Source of the DNA: Flavobacterium piscisymbiosum
GTDB lineage: Bacteria > Bacteroidota > Bacteroidia > Flavobacteriales > Flavobacteriaceae
Assembly (NCBI RefSeq): GCF_020905295.1
Contig: NZ_JAJJMM010000001.1
Location: forward strand, 4,526,001 to 4,590,000
Direction of reading: 5' to 3'
Length of the DNA stretch: 64,000 nucleotides
The notes below the pieces were generated by a model. The model searched no databases, was not told the DNA's origin, and saw only the letters and a program-made list of their open reading frames with translations. Positions 37,244 to 46,694 of this stretch are shown here, piece by piece; position 1 is the stretch's first letter; each line of letters begins with the position of its first letter. Made by a program: the position numbers and the translations under genes.

Positions 37244-37337
37244 TTATTTTTAATTTTAGATTTTAGAGTTCTTGAAAAAGTTTTCAGTCACAGTTTCAGT
37301 TTTCAGACTGTGACTGAGACTGGAAACTAATTACTTT

Positions 37338-38171
37338 TTATGGCAACCATTTGTTTTCGCCAAAGTTTGGTTTTCTTTTTTCTAAGAATGCATTTCTTCC
37401 TTCTTTCGCTTCTTCTGTCATGTAGGCTAAACGAGTGGCTTCTCCGGCAAAAACTTGCTGACCAACCATTCCGTCGTCTGTAAGATTCATGGCAAATTTT
37501 AGCATTTTGATAGAAGTTGGAGATTTTTGAAGTATTTCCTGAGCCCATTCGTAAGCGGTATCTTCTAACTCATCGTGAGGGATTACGGCATTTACCATTC
37601 CCATATCCATCGCTTCCTGAGCTGAATAATTTCTTCCTAAAAAGAAAATTTCACGTGCTTTTTTCTGACCTACCATTTTCGCCAGGTAAGCAGATCCGTA
37701 ACCACCGTCGAAACTAGTTACATCAGCATCTGTTTGTTTAAAAATAGCGTGTTCTTTACTCGCCAGAGTCATATCGCAAACTACGTGCAAACTGTGTCCG
37801 CCGCCAACTGCCCAACCCGGAACAACTGCAATAACTACTTTTGGCATAAAACGAATTAAACGCTGTACTTCAAGAATATTCAAACGATGTTGACCATCTT
37901 CACCCACATAACCTTGGTGTCCGCGTGCGTTTTGATCTCCTCCGCTGCAAAAAGAATAAACTCCATCTTTTGTTGATGGTCCTTCTGCAGAAAGTAAAAC
38001 CACACCTATCGAAGTATCCTCTTGTGCGTCGTAAAAAGCCTGGTATAATTCTGAAGTTGTTTTAGGACGAAAAGCATTTCTAACATTAGGTCTGTTAAAA
38101 GCGATTCTAGCAACTCCGTTACATTTTTTATAAGTTATATCTTCAAATTCTCTGGCAGTTATCCAATCCAT
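37338..38171 (-). CDS. menB: 1,4-Dihydroxy-2-naphthoyl-CoA synthase
   Basis: MenB closes the naphthoquinone ring from o-succinylbenzoyl-CoA. The 277-residue crotonase-fold protein has CSGGDQNARG near residue 82 and the oxyanion/active region VPGWAVGGGHSLHVVCD near 118, with SFDGGYGSAYLAK near 152. The length is normal. menA follows 94 bases later. Confidence 0.96.
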   Translation of the reverse strand: MDWITAREFEDITYKKCNGVARIAFNRPNVRNAFRPKTTSELYQAFYDAQEDTSIGVVLLSAEGPSTKDGVYSFCSGGDQNARGHQGYVGEDGQHRLNILEVQRLIRFMPKVVIAVVPGWAVGGGHSLHVVCDMTLASKEHAIFKQTDADVTSFDGGYGSAYLAKMVGQKKAREIFFLGRNYSAQEAMDMGMVNAVIPHDELEDTAYEWAQEILQKSPTSIKMLKFAMNLTDDGMVGQQVFAGEATRLAYMTEEAKEGRNAFLEKRKPNFGENKWLP

Positions 38172-38832
38172 TTCTATTTGTTTTATTTTTAATAATTATA
38201 GCGTAAAAATAAACCATTTTTACATTTTTACCTACTCTATTTGCGTTAAGTCTGTACGAAAATTACTTTCAATGTTAACAATTGATAGTCTTGTATAAAA
38301 AATAACATTTTTTAACATAAGTTTCGGAAAATAATAAGTAATTTTACACCCTAGAAATCAATGAGATACATTTTATTTCATCGATTTGGGATTGATTTTC
38401 TTTCACTGATTTATTAACCTAAAAAATGATTTTTTTGAGAAAATTTAAAAAATTTGTCGCTCATTTTTTTACGGTTTTAAATAGTAAACCCTTAAATAAT
38501 GAGCAAATGATTTACTCATTTATTGAAACTTCGAAAAGGAGATAGTAACACCTAAGGTTAAATGCTAGAATTGTTTAGTAATTAGTATAAAATTGATTAC
38601 GAAAAGAGGAAAAAATGCTAACTAAAACTTTCTATACGTTATTTTATCAAACCAATGGATTAGCCGTGAAATTGACGTTTCGCTTTTAATATGAATGTAT
38701 AAATTGTTTAAAGACATACCGTTTCAAGAAGTAATTTCTAAAATTTTTAAAGCTTTTATTTCTTGAAGGATTCAAATTATTTTATTTCTGTTTTTTTTTA
38801 ATTACAATTTTTTTTAAAACTAGAATAAAAAG
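38172..38832. other. 660-base AT-rich intergenic region, no gene recognised
   Basis: The region lies upstream of menB and downstream of the interrupted lipoprotein gene. Only very short frames occur; the longest noticed (24 codons from 38614, plus strand) has no family. There is no repeat copy and no clear -7 box for menB. It could contain a small RNA, which cannot be judged here. Confidence 0.4.
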
Positions 38833-38863
38833 GGAAAGGCTGCTTGTAATGAGCAGCCTTTCC
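38833..38863 (-). terminator. Terminator of the interrupted lipoprotein gene
   Basis: GGAAAGGCTGC and GCAGCCTTTCC form an 11-bp perfect stem. On the minus strand it is followed by CTTTTTA just after the gene's stop. Confidence 0.8.
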
Positions 38864-38867
38864 TGTT

Positions 38868-39641
38868 TTAATTTGTAATCTTTATTAGTTTTACCGGAAC
38901 TTTATTAGAGTAAATAATGCCGTCAAATAAAACATATCCGTTTTCTTTTATCTCTTTTTTCCGATCCTGACTTAATCTTTTATTCGTAAAAACAGAATCA
39001 TTCTTTAAAGAAAGTGAACCTAAATTTGGTTTCTTCTTGTCAATATTTGAAAACCACATTTGACTATTTCTATAAGGCAAATTAATTACTGAAGTAAAAT
39101 ATTTTGTTTCTCCAGGCTGAAGAAAATAACCTTGTAATGATTCATCGATATCATTGACATATTCTAGCTGGTATTTCCTGAAAATTTGGTTCTTTCTTAA
39201 AAACTTAGAGACTATAGTATCTAACTCTTCAATTTTCATTAGTTCGAAACCGTTGCCGCACATATTTTCGGCCCTTGTGGAACTTCCATCTAAAATAGAA
39301 TCTTTTTTATACATGCTAAAGCCAATCGAATTATAAGCATAATCTTTTCTTCCTAAAGCTTCTCTATAAAGATCTCGTTCTACGGTTCCCAGATTATCCT
39401 CGTTGAGCATTATAAAATATTTTTTATCTGAAATATTGGTTATTTTATAATGAAGAATGTTTTTTGAAAGACTGTCATATTCTGCATTTGGTTTATAAAA
39501 AACTTCCCGGAAATCATCCATATAAACATCTTCAACACAAACAATCTCATTTGTCAGTAATTCAAGTTTTAAATCTTACTTGTTTTTTTGACATGAAATA
39601 AGAACGAAGCACGAAAGGCTTAAAAAGATCATTTTTTTCAT
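38868..39641 (-). pseudogene. Lipoprotein gene interrupted by an in-frame stop codon
   Basis: ATG 39641 opens a typical lipoprotein signal (MKKMIFLSLSCFVLISC, lipobox LISC). The next codons QKNK are followed by TAA at 39578-39576. The same frame then continues without a stop for 235 more codons to 38868, and the first of these (DLKLELLTNEIVCVED) look like normal protein. The likely parent is one lipoprotein of about 256 residues with a single-base nonsense change. The later part could start at ATG 39521 (217 residues) but would lack export. No known domain was recognised. A sequencing error is possible. Confidence 0.75.
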
Positions 39642-39678
39642 AAACTCTAAATATTTTTTAAATTTCAATAAAAAAATT

Positions 39679-39712
39679 CCAAATTCCAACCGGACGTATT
39701 GTTGGGATTTGG
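39679..39712 (-). terminator. Hairpin of the CCAAATTCCAAC type, first copy
   Basis: CCAAATTCCAAC and GTTGGGATTTGG pair with one mismatch around a 10-base loop. On the minus strand it is followed by GGAATTTTTTTA. It is a near-copy of the hairpin at 39832-39884. Confidence 0.55.
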
Positions 39713-39831
39713 TATTTTAAATTCCCAAGATTGAAACCACGCGCTATGTTTGACGATAAGAATTAAATTAGGCTTTCGCAAAAGTTCCTTACACTCTTAG
39801 TTGAAACCGTTGACTATGGTTGAGATAAATT

Positions 39832-39884
39832 TCAAAAAAAAAATCCAAATTCCAACTCGACGTAAAGTATTGTTGGAATTTGGA
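39832..39884 (-). terminator. Terminator of the cvfB-like gene
   Basis: CCAAATTCCAAC (39845-39856) pairs exactly with GTTGGAATTTGG (39872-39883). On the minus strand it is followed by a run of about nine T residues, 27 bases after the gene's stop. Confidence 0.8.
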
Positions 39885-39911
39885 ATTTTAAAATTTGGAA
39901 TTTTTAAAAAG

Positions 39912-40766
39912 TTATTCTTTTACAAGATAAATCCCATCTTCTTTTATTTCTATGAGTTTGTCTTTGTATAAAGCTCCAATTGCTTTTTTGAAAGTCTTTT
40001 TACTCATTTTTAATACCGTTTTGATATCCTCAGGATGCGAAGCATCGTTTAAACGTAAAAAACCTCGATTGGCTCTTAATTCATCTAATATTTTTTCTGC
40101 ATTTGGCTCAATACTTTGATAACCTTGCACTTGCAGCGCGACATCAATTTTATTATCAGGACGAATGTTTTTAATAAATCCTATCATTCTGTCTCCGGTT
40201 CTAATCGCATCATCATAAACTTCATCTTTATACAACAATCCTTTGTGTTGCTCATTGATGATAACATTTATTCCTAATTCGGTAATATGTGAAACGATCA
40301 AATCAACTTCTTCGCCTTTTTCAACCGTTAGGTTTTCATTGCTTAAAAATTGGTTCAATTTACTTGAAGCGACCAAACGATTGGTTTTTTCATCCATATA
40401 AAGGTAAACTAAGTAACGTTTTCCTTTTTCCATTGGGCGGGCTTGTTCTTTAAACGGAACAAGTATATCTTTTTCCATTCCCCAATCCATAAAAGCTCCC
40501 ACCTGATTGATGTAATTTACTCTTAAAAGTGCAAATTCATTCAATAATATATAAGGTTCAAGCGTGGTAGCAACCGGGCGTTGTTCGTGGTCTAAATAAA
40601 CAAACACGATAAGCTCTTCGCCTATTTCAAATTCGTTTGGAACGTATTTATTCGGTAATAAAATATCGTGAATTCCTTCGGGATCTTCTTGAGGATTACC
40701 TAAAAATAAACCAACTTTGGTATCACGTAATATAGTAAGGGTGTTGTATTTTCCTATTTCAATCAT
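39912..40766 (-). CDS. cvfB: S1-like RNA-binding protein, CvfB/YitL family
   Basis: The 284-residue cytoplasmic protein is built of S1-like OB domains: residues 1-65 (GLFLGNPQ), 70-130 (YINQVGAFMDWGMEKDILVP) and 145-210 (DLIVSHITELGINVII). A C-terminal winged-helix region follows (DIKTVLKMSKKTFKKAIGALYKD). This is the CvfB layout, linked in staphylococci to virulence regulation and RNA binding; the role in this organism is inferred. It is divergent from the M28 gene. Confidence 0.88.
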   Translation of the reverse strand: MIEIGKYNTLTILRDTKVGLFLGNPQEDPEGIHDILLPNKYVPNEFEIGEELIVFVYLDHEQRPVATTLEPYILLNEFALLRVNYINQVGAFMDWGMEKDILVPFKEQARPMEKGKRYLVYLYMDEKTNRLVASSKLNQFLSNENLTVEKGEEVDLIVSHITELGINVIINEQHKGLLYKDEVYDDAIRTGDRMIGFIKNIRPDNKIDVALQVQGYQSIEPNAEKILDELRANRGFLRLNDASHPEDIKTVLKMSKKTFKKAIGALYKDKLIEIKEDGIYLVKE

Positions 40767-40921
40767 ATTCTTGAGATTCTAAGCTAAAAAGCAGCTGAGT
40801 TTTTAAAGTGCAAATGTACGAAGTTTGAAAATGGTACAGTGAAAAAAAATCCATCAATATCTTTTTCGGGGTTTGTTTATTTTTTAGTTAAATTTGAGAA
40901 TCAAAAAATAACTCCAAATCA

Positions 40922-42271
40922 ATGAAAAAGACCTTTTTCTATTCCGTTTTTACTTTTCTGTTTTTTACCCAAATTACCTTTTCTCAAATTGCTGAAGATC
41001 CGGAAATAAAAAAAATGATTACCGAAATTAAAGCCGATAACCTTGAAGCTACTGTTCGAAAGTTAGTTTCTTTTGGCACACGACATACTCTAAGCGATAC
41101 TAAAAGTAAGACCAAAGGAATTGGCGCCGCGCAGCAATGGGTAAAATCTGAGTTTGATAAATATGCTTTGGAATCGAACGGAAGATTGACTTCTGAAATT
41201 GATTATTTTACTGTAAATGCAGATGGGAAACGTATCAATAAAGACAGTCAGCTTGGTAATGTAATGGCAACTTTAAAAGGAACCGACCCAAATGACAATC
41301 GTGTACTTATTATAAGTGGGCATCTGGATTCGAGAGTTTCTGATGTGATGAATATAAAATCTGACGCGCCTGGTGCAAATGATGATGCCTCAGGGGTTGC
41401 AGCTGTAATGGAATTGGCTAAAGTAATGAGTAAAAGATCTTTTCCGGTAACCATTATTTTTGTGGCTGTAGTGGGTGAAGAACAAGGACTTATTGGTGCT
41501 CGTTATCTTGCTGAAAAGGCAAAAGAATCCAACTGGAATGTTATGGCAATGCTAAATAATGATATGACTGGCAATAGTTTATCAAGCGGAACTAATTTAA
41601 GAGACAATACGCAAATCAGGGTTTTTAGTGAAACAATTCCGTTTCTTGAAACCGAAGATGAAGCAAAAATGCGAAAAGCTACCAATCGCGATAATGACAG
41701 TCCGTCGAGATTGTTGGCGCGTTATATAAAAACGGTTACTGAACAATACGTAGATCAATTAACGGTGAAACTTGTGTATCGAAACGATCGTTTTTTACGT
41801 GGCGGCGATCATACTCCGTTTAGTCAAAATGGATTTACGGCAGTTCGTTTTTGCGAAATGAATGAGAATTTTGATCACCAACATCAAGATTTAAGAACTG
41901 AGAACGGTATTAAATATGGTGATTTGGTCGAATTTATGGATTTTGATTATTTACGAAAAAACACTTGCTCTAATTTAGCTACTCTAGCCAATTTAGCCTG
42001 GTCGCCAAAAGCGCCAACAAATGTAGGTATAGAAGTTAAAAACCTTTCTAATTCATCTACTTTTTCATGGAATGCTCCGGAAGGAAAAACACCATACGGT
42101 TATCAGATATTAATGAGGGAAACAGCTTCTTCTCATTGGGAAAAAACATTTTTTGTAAAAGACACAAAAGCAGAAATCCCGTATTCTAAAGATAATTACT
42201 TTTTTGCTATACAAACTGTAGATGATTTAGGTCATGCGAGTTTACCTGTTTTTCCGGTTCCTATTCGTTAA
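40922..42271 (+). CDS. Secreted M28-family metallopeptidase with C-terminal Fn3-like domain
   Basis: The 449-residue protein has a signal peptide (residues 1-22). M28 zinc-site features are SGHLDSR near residue 137, GANDDASG near 155, VGEEQGL near 190, NNDMTG near 213 and the late histidine in GGDHTPFS near 297. Residues 360-449 form a beta-rich, fibronectin-III-like domain. It probably acts as an aminopeptidase outside the cytoplasm. TAAATTTG at 40889-40896 is a possible -7 box. Confidence 0.9.
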   Translation: MKKTFFYSVFTFLFFTQITFSQIAEDPEIKKMITEIKADNLEATVRKLVSFGTRHTLSDTKSKTKGIGAAQQWVKSEFDKYALESNGRLTSEIDYFTVNADGKRINKDSQLGNVMATLKGTDPNDNRVLIISGHLDSRVSDVMNIKSDAPGANDDASGVAAVMELAKVMSKRSFPVTIIFVAVVGEEQGLIGARYLAEKAKESNWNVMAMLNNDMTGNSLSSGTNLRDNTQIRVFSETIPFLETEDEAKMRKATNRDNDSPSRLLARYIKTVTEQYVDQLTVKLVYRNDRFLRGGDHTPFSQNGFTAVRFCEMNENFDHQHQDLRTENGIKYGDLVEFMDFDYLRKNTCSNLATLANLAWSPKAPTNVGIEVKNLSNSSTFSWNAPEGKTPYGYQILMRETASSHWEKTFFVKDTKAEIPYSKDNYFFAIQTVDDLGHASLPVFPVPIR

Positions 42272-42286
42272 TAATAATAATAATAT

Positions 42287-42318
42287 AAAAAGCGCCAAAT
42301 AGGCGCTTTTTGTTTTTT
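42287..42318. terminator. Bidirectional terminator between M28 and DUF2853 genes
   Basis: AAAAAGCGCC and GGCGCTTTTT form a strong stem around a 5-base loop, followed by more T residues. It lies between convergent genes. Confidence 0.88.
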
Positions 42319-42331
42319 AATCCGAATGAAT

Positions 42332-42673
42332 TTATTTGTAAACACTTTCTTTTTTAAAATGCAATGTCAATAAATAATACACCACTGCTCTGTACTTGTG
42401 TTTATTCGATTTGCCATATTTCTCCATAACATCAGCTATCGCTTTGTCTAAAGCCGGGCTATCAGCTAACCCTAATTTTTTTATCAGGAAATTATTTTTT
42501 ACAGTGTCCAACTCAGATTGTTGAGTTCCGGCAACCGTAGAGGCATCTGCATTATAAATAGACGGTCCGCAACCTATAGTTACTTTAGTAAGCAAATCCA
42601 TATTTGGTGTTACGCCACATTTTTCTTTTAGATCTTCTGCGTACTTTTTAATTAATTCTTCTCTTGCGCTCAT
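42332..42673 (-). CDS. DUF2853 family protein
   Basis: The 113-residue cytoplasmic protein matches DUF2853 in length and in VTIGCGPSIYNADASTVAG near residue 30 and KHKYRAVVYYLL near its end. No function is known. It is 92 bases after menD on the same strand. Confidence 0.88.
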   Translation of the reverse strand: MSAREELIKKYAEDLKEKCGVTPNMDLLTKVTIGCGPSIYNADASTVAGTQQSELDTVKNNFLIKKLGLADSPALDKAIADVMEKYGKSNKHKYRAVVYYLLTLHFKKESVYK

Positions 42674-42765
42674 AATAAAAATTTAAAATTGATTAGATTT
42701 ATAAAAATCAAATTTAAAGATTTATCTTACATTAAAACTATTTTAACTTTATTTTATTTACAATA

Positions 42766-44433
42766 TCAAATCAACTCTTTAAAGTATTGTTTTAAAACAA
42801 CGTCGTTTTCCAACGTTGGCGTAAATACCTCCAGAATTCCGGCAGCATCATCATTACTGTAAAGGTTTTTTAATGCCTCTTCAAGAGATGCTACATCATT
42901 GGCAGTAAAATAATTAAGCTTATACATCTTTGCTAAATGTTCTGCGGTAAGATTATGCGAAGTTTCGAAATACGTATTAAATACAGGTTTTTCTTCATGC
43001 CCGGGTAAAATTCTAAAGATTCCTCCTCCTCCATTATTAATTAAGATAATTTTGAAGTTTTTAGGGATGTAAGAATTCCATAAAGCATTGCTATCGTATA
43101 AAAAGCCAATATCTCCGGTAATAAATACGGTTTGTATATCTTTTCTTCCTACTGCCGCTCCTATCGCTGTTGATGTACTTCCATCAATACCGCTTGTTCC
43201 GCGGTTGCAATAAACTTCGATTGAAGGATCAATTTCGATTAACTGCGCGTAACGGATCGCTGAACTATTGCTTATTTGAAGCTGACTGTTTTTAGGAAGT
43301 GATTCTATTACTTTTTCGAATACTTTAAAATCTGAAAATGTAATTTTACGCAAATATTCCTGTTTTCTGATTTTTCTTAAATCGTAAATTTTATCAATTT
43401 TTGAGAAATATTTACTTGAAACAAATGCTGTTTTTGGAAGCAGTTCTTTGAAAAAATCTTCTGGCTCCATTACAAAATGTTTGCTTAAAGCATTAAATGT
43501 ATCGTAAGCACGTAAAGTATCTATGTGCCAGTGATGTGCAGGTTTATATTTTCGTAAAAAAGCCTTAATACGTTTTGAAACAATCATACCACCAAAAGTG
43601 ATTAAAACTTCCGGTTCTAATTCTTTAAAATCACAATCGTCAAAAGGTGTAATTAAGCTGTCTATACTATTAATAAAACTTGGTTCATGCAAATTTGATG
43701 TTGTCTCCGTAAGCACTACAATTGAGGGATCTTTGGCAAAGTTTTCGAGAATTTCTTTACTAACAGAATTGGCTTCGTTTATTCCTCCAATAAGAATTAA
43801 TTTTCTTTTTGAAGTATTCCAAACAGAAGCTACATCATCAATATTTTCGATAATTTTTGTTCCGAGAATTTCCTCTGAATGGGTAATCTTTGGTTCAACA
43901 GAAAGTTCTGAAACCGTTTCGTATAAAGGTTCTTCGAAAGGCGCATTAATATGAACCGGACCTTTTTGAAGAATCGCAGTTTCGATTGCTTTATTGATTT
44001 TTAAATCATTTTCTACAGAAGCATCTTCGGTTAAATTGGCATTGAAAACCGAGTGATTCTGAAAAACGTTTTCCTGACGAATGGTTTGTCCATCGCCAAT
44101 ATCGATCTTGCTTTGCGGTCGATCTGCCGAGATTACGATTAACGGAATCTGACTGTAAAATGCTTCGGCTACAGCCGGATAATAGTTTAATAAAGCCGAT
44201 CCTGAAGTACAAACAATTGCGGTTGGCTGTTTGGTTTGCTGTGCAATTCCTAAAGCGAAAAAAGCAGCGCAGCGTTCGTCAGCAATGCTGTAACATTTAA
44301 AGTTAGGATTTTGTGCAAACCCAATCGTTAAAGGTGCGTTTCTTGATCCCGGTGAAATTATAATATTGGTGATTTCTTTTGCTAAACAAATTTCGATAAT
44401 GCTTTGAGCAAGCGCTATTTTGGGGTAAATCAT
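42766..44433 (-). CDS. menD: SEPHCHC synthase (2-succinyl-5-enolpyruvyl-6-hydroxy-3-cyclohexene-1-carboxylate synthase)
   Basis: MenD joins isochorismate and 2-oxoglutarate using thiamine diphosphate. The protein has 555 residues from ATG 44433. It shows ISPGSRNAPLTIGF near residue 27, CTSGSALLNYYPAV near 75, and the ThDP/metal segment FITGDIGFLYDSNALWN near 440 with INNGGGGIF near 468. The open frame begins 20 codons earlier at 44493, but homologues begin near MIYPKIALAQS. In many Flavobacteria an isochorismate synthase gene is next to menD; here the upstream neighbour is a divergent thioredoxin-like gene. Confidence 0.95.
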   Translation of the reverse strand: MIYPKIALAQSIIEICLAKEITNIIISPGSRNAPLTIGFAQNPNFKCYSIADERCAAFFALGIAQQTKQPTAIVCTSGSALLNYYPAVAEAFYSQIPLIVISADRPQSKIDIGDGQTIRQENVFQNHSVFNANLTEDASVENDLKINKAIETAILQKGPVHINAPFEEPLYETVSELSVEPKITHSEEILGTKIIENIDDVASVWNTSKRKLILIGGINEANSVSKEILENFAKDPSIVVLTETTSNLHEPSFINSIDSLITPFDDCDFKELEPEVLITFGGMIVSKRIKAFLRKYKPAHHWHIDTLRAYDTFNALSKHFVMEPEDFFKELLPKTAFVSSKYFSKIDKIYDLRKIRKQEYLRKITFSDFKVFEKVIESLPKNSQLQISNSSAIRYAQLIEIDPSIEVYCNRGTSGIDGSTSTAIGAAVGRKDIQTVFITGDIGFLYDSNALWNSYIPKNFKIILINNGGGGIFRILPGHEEKPVFNTYFETSHNLTAEHLAKMYKLNYFTANDVASLEEALKNLYSNDDAAGILEVFTPTLENDVVLKQYFKELI

Positions 44434-44566
44434 TATTATGTGTATTATTTTGTAAAGAAAATCTAAAAGTCTAAGATTTCTTTTTGATAACACAAAGTTA
44501 CAAACTTCGTGTTGGATTTAACTTATAAATAGGAAGATATTAAGGGCTGTTTTTAGAAAAAGGAGA

Positions 44567-44574
44567 TATATTTG
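44567..44574 (+). promoter_or_regulatory. -7 box of the thioredoxin-like gene promoter
   Basis: TATATTTG matches TAnnTTTG and lies 33 bases before the ATG at 44608. A TTTTT run at 44550 may stand in for the upstream element. Confidence 0.5.
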
Positions 44575-44607
44575 TAAATCAGATTTTTTAATAAAAATAA
44601 ACTTTCT

Positions 44608-45786
44608 ATGCGTTTCTTCTCTATTTTCTTTCTCTGCTTATCGTTACAAGTCTTACATTCTCAAAATCAGTTTGTTCCGGATGATACACCGTATAAAACA
44701 GCTTTAAAAAATGCCAAAACTCAGGGAAAACCTCTTTTTGTAATGCTGTACGCTGATTGGTGTCCCCATTGTAATCAAATGAAAAAGGAAGTTTTTAGTG
44801 ATCCTGCTGTAATGGATTTTTTAAAGAAAAACTATGTGTGCGTTTGGAAAAATGTTGAAAAAGAAGAAGGAATTGCTCTAAAAGATAAATACAATACCAA
44901 ATCATTGCCTACTTTTTTATTTATAGATCCAAATAATGAGGTGCTTCTATACGCTTTAAAAGGCGAATCGAAAAAAGCAGATTTTTTGACAGAAGCCAAT
45001 TATGCTTTGAATTCGAGAATGCAATTGCCTTATTTAGAGAAACAATTTCTGGATGACCCGAGTAATTCCACTAAGTTTTTTGCTTATTTGAATACGCTGA
45101 AAAAAGGAAAAGACAGAACTGATTTATCGATTCCGACACATATTTATCTGAATACACAATCTGATGCACAATTGGTTAGTGAATTGAACTGGCGTGTTAT
45201 TGCGAATGGAGTAACAGATATTAAATCGAGAGAATTTCAGTATGTTTTAAATCATCAAAAGGATTTTGCTGCCGCAGCTTCTCAAAACCGCGTTGATCGT
45301 AAAATAGAAAGCATTGTCAATGAATTACTTCGTCCTTATGTTGATGGTTTGGATACTATAAACTATTATAAACAAAGGGAAATAGCCAAATCGATTCGTT
45401 TGCAAAAAACAGATTCGATTGTTTTTAAATTTGATTTAACGCTGGCAGAAAGAACTGAAAAATGGCAACAATATAAAAAAGTAACGCTTGAGGATACTCA
45501 AAAAATAGCCTGGAATGACGCCAGTTTCCTTAAAGAGATTGGTCAGACGTATTTGAAACACATCTCTGACACCGAGAGTTTGAAAAAGTCTATTTCGTGG
45601 GTAAAACATTCTCTTGAATTGAATGATTCTTATGACGGAAATTTACTTATCGCCCGACTTTATAATAAAATAAAAGACAAAAAATTAGCTTTGAAATATG
45701 CTAAAGATGCCAGGGAAATTGGTACCGAAATGGGCTGGGGTACTAAAGATGCAGATGATTTATTGGCTGAACTCAATAAAAAATAA
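44608..45786 (+). CDS. Secreted thioredoxin-fold protein with long helical C-terminus
   Basis: The 392-residue protein has a signal peptide (residues 1-18) and a thioredoxin fold in 25-135 with the active site DWCPHC (C52 and C55). The following 250 residues are largely helical with TPR-like pairs near the end (SLKKSISWVKHSLELND, LIARLYNKIKDKKLALKYAKDA). It is probably a periplasmic thiol oxidoreductase; the partner is unknown. It is divergent from menD. Confidence 0.88.
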   Translation: MRFFSIFFLCLSLQVLHSQNQFVPDDTPYKTALKNAKTQGKPLFVMLYADWCPHCNQMKKEVFSDPAVMDFLKKNYVCVWKNVEKEEGIALKDKYNTKSLPTFLFIDPNNEVLLYALKGESKKADFLTEANYALNSRMQLPYLEKQFLDDPSNSTKFFAYLNTLKKGKDRTDLSIPTHIYLNTQSDAQLVSELNWRVIANGVTDIKSREFQYVLNHQKDFAAAASQNRVDRKIESIVNELLRPYVDGLDTINYYKQREIAKSIRLQKTDSIVFKFDLTLAERTEKWQQYKKVTLEDTQKIAWNDASFLKEIGQTYLKHISDTESLKKSISWVKHSLELNDSYDGNLLIARLYNKIKDKKLALKYAKDAREIGTEMGWGTKDADDLLAELNKK

Positions 45787-45807
45787 ACACGAAATTCCAA
45801 ATATTAT

Positions 45808-45821
45808 CCCGAAGCTTCGGG
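45808..45821. repeat. 14-base perfect palindrome CCCGAAGCTTCGGG
   Basis: CCCGAAGCTTCGGG lies 22 bases after the thioredoxin-like gene and is flanked by AAATTCCAA-type runs. No T-run follows, so it is not a typical terminator. Confidence 0.6.
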
Positions 45822-45950
45822 ACCAAATTCCAATCTAATACCGTTCTAAAAGCAACAAAATAATTTGGATAGAATTAAAACTTACAACAAAATAACAATT
45901 AAAATAGCCTCGAATTTATGAATTTGGGACAAAAAACTACCAAAAACAAA

Positions 45951-46448
45951 ATGGACGTAATACTAAGACCAGCGACAACCAACGATTTAGAAAAAATTCT
46001 TGAGATTGTAAACCACTCTATTTTGCATACTACTGCAAATTATAATTATGATATTCAAACTATCGATGTTCAGACGAAATGGTTTGAAGATAAAAAAGCT
46101 AAAAACCTGCCCATTGTCGTTGCTGAGTTAGATGGCGAAGTGGTAGGATTTGGAAGTTACGGGCAATTCCGTGAGAAACTTGGATATCAATATACGATTG
46201 AACACTCAGTTTATGTAGTTGATAATATTATAGGTAAAGGTATTGGATCTAAACTATTACTTGAATTGATTCGTTTGGCCAAAGAACAAGGTTATCATGT
46301 GATGATTGGTGCGATCGATGCTGATAATGCTGGAAGTATTGCTTTTCATGAACGATTTGGTTTTGTTGCAACAGGAACCATACGTGAAGTCGGTTATAAA
46401 TTTGATCACTGGCTTGATTTGGTTTTCATGCAGTTGATATTGAAGTAG
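45951..46448 (+). CDS. GNAT N-acetyltransferase (phosphinothricin acetyltransferase-like)
   Basis: The 165-residue protein has the GNAT fold: ILRPATTNDLEKI at the start, the acetyl-CoA loop GKGIGSKLL near residue 98, and IGAIDADNAGSIAFHERFGF near 125. The pattern is close to phosphinothricin/methionine-sulfone acetyltransferases, though the natural substrate cannot be deduced. An in-frame ATG at 45918 adds 11 residues; 45951 is preferred because the first beta strand begins there, with moderate confidence. Confidence 0.85.
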   Translation: MDVILRPATTNDLEKILEIVNHSILHTTANYNYDIQTIDVQTKWFEDKKAKNLPIVVAELDGEVVGFGSYGQFREKLGYQYTIEHSVYVVDNIIGKGIGSKLLLELIRLAKEQGYHVMIGAIDADNAGSIAFHERFGFVATGTIREVGYKFDHWLDLVFMQLILK

Positions 46449-46460
46449 GTAAAAATGGCC

Positions 46461-46514
46461 CGCAGATGAAACGGATTCGCTAGCGCGAAAACGCTGATTG
46501 ACGCGGATTTTTTT
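46461..46514 (+). repeat. Left arm of a 54-base inverted repeat flanking the S33 peptidase gene
   Basis: It begins CGCAGATGAAACGGATTCGC and ends GCGGATTTTTTT, and its mirror image lies at 47758-47811 (about 45 of 54 positions agree). The arm itself can fold as a hairpin with a trailing T-run, so it may double as a terminator for the GNAT gene. Confidence 0.75.
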
Positions 46515-46549
46515 CTGTTTTTTGATAATGTTTACTGGAATGTTTTTTT

Positions 46550-46620
46550 TACCACAAAGCACGCTAAGAATTACGCAAAGTTCGCTATTAAAAACATTGT
46601 CATTCTTTGAGTTCGCAAAG
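46550..46620. repeat. CCACAAAGCACGC-type repeat
   Basis: ACCACAAAGCACGC, GCAAAGTTCGC and TTCTTTGAGTTCGCAAAG form an imperfect inverted set, resembling the repeats at 23295 and 63372. No gene lies in 46515-46694. Confidence 0.45.
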
Positions 46621-46694
46621 CTGGACGTTAATTTTTTTTGTCGTTTCGAACTTAATAATTTAATTTATAAGGAACTAATTTTAATCTACAAATA

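Noticed and set aside
38614..38688. A 24-codon frame in the region upstream of menB
   Set aside because: It is too short, has no recognisable product, and no promoter or terminator is tied to it.
45808..45821. CCCGAAGCTTCGGG as a terminator or operator
   Set aside because: It is a perfect palindrome but has no T-run and no promoter next to it. I list it only as a repeat.
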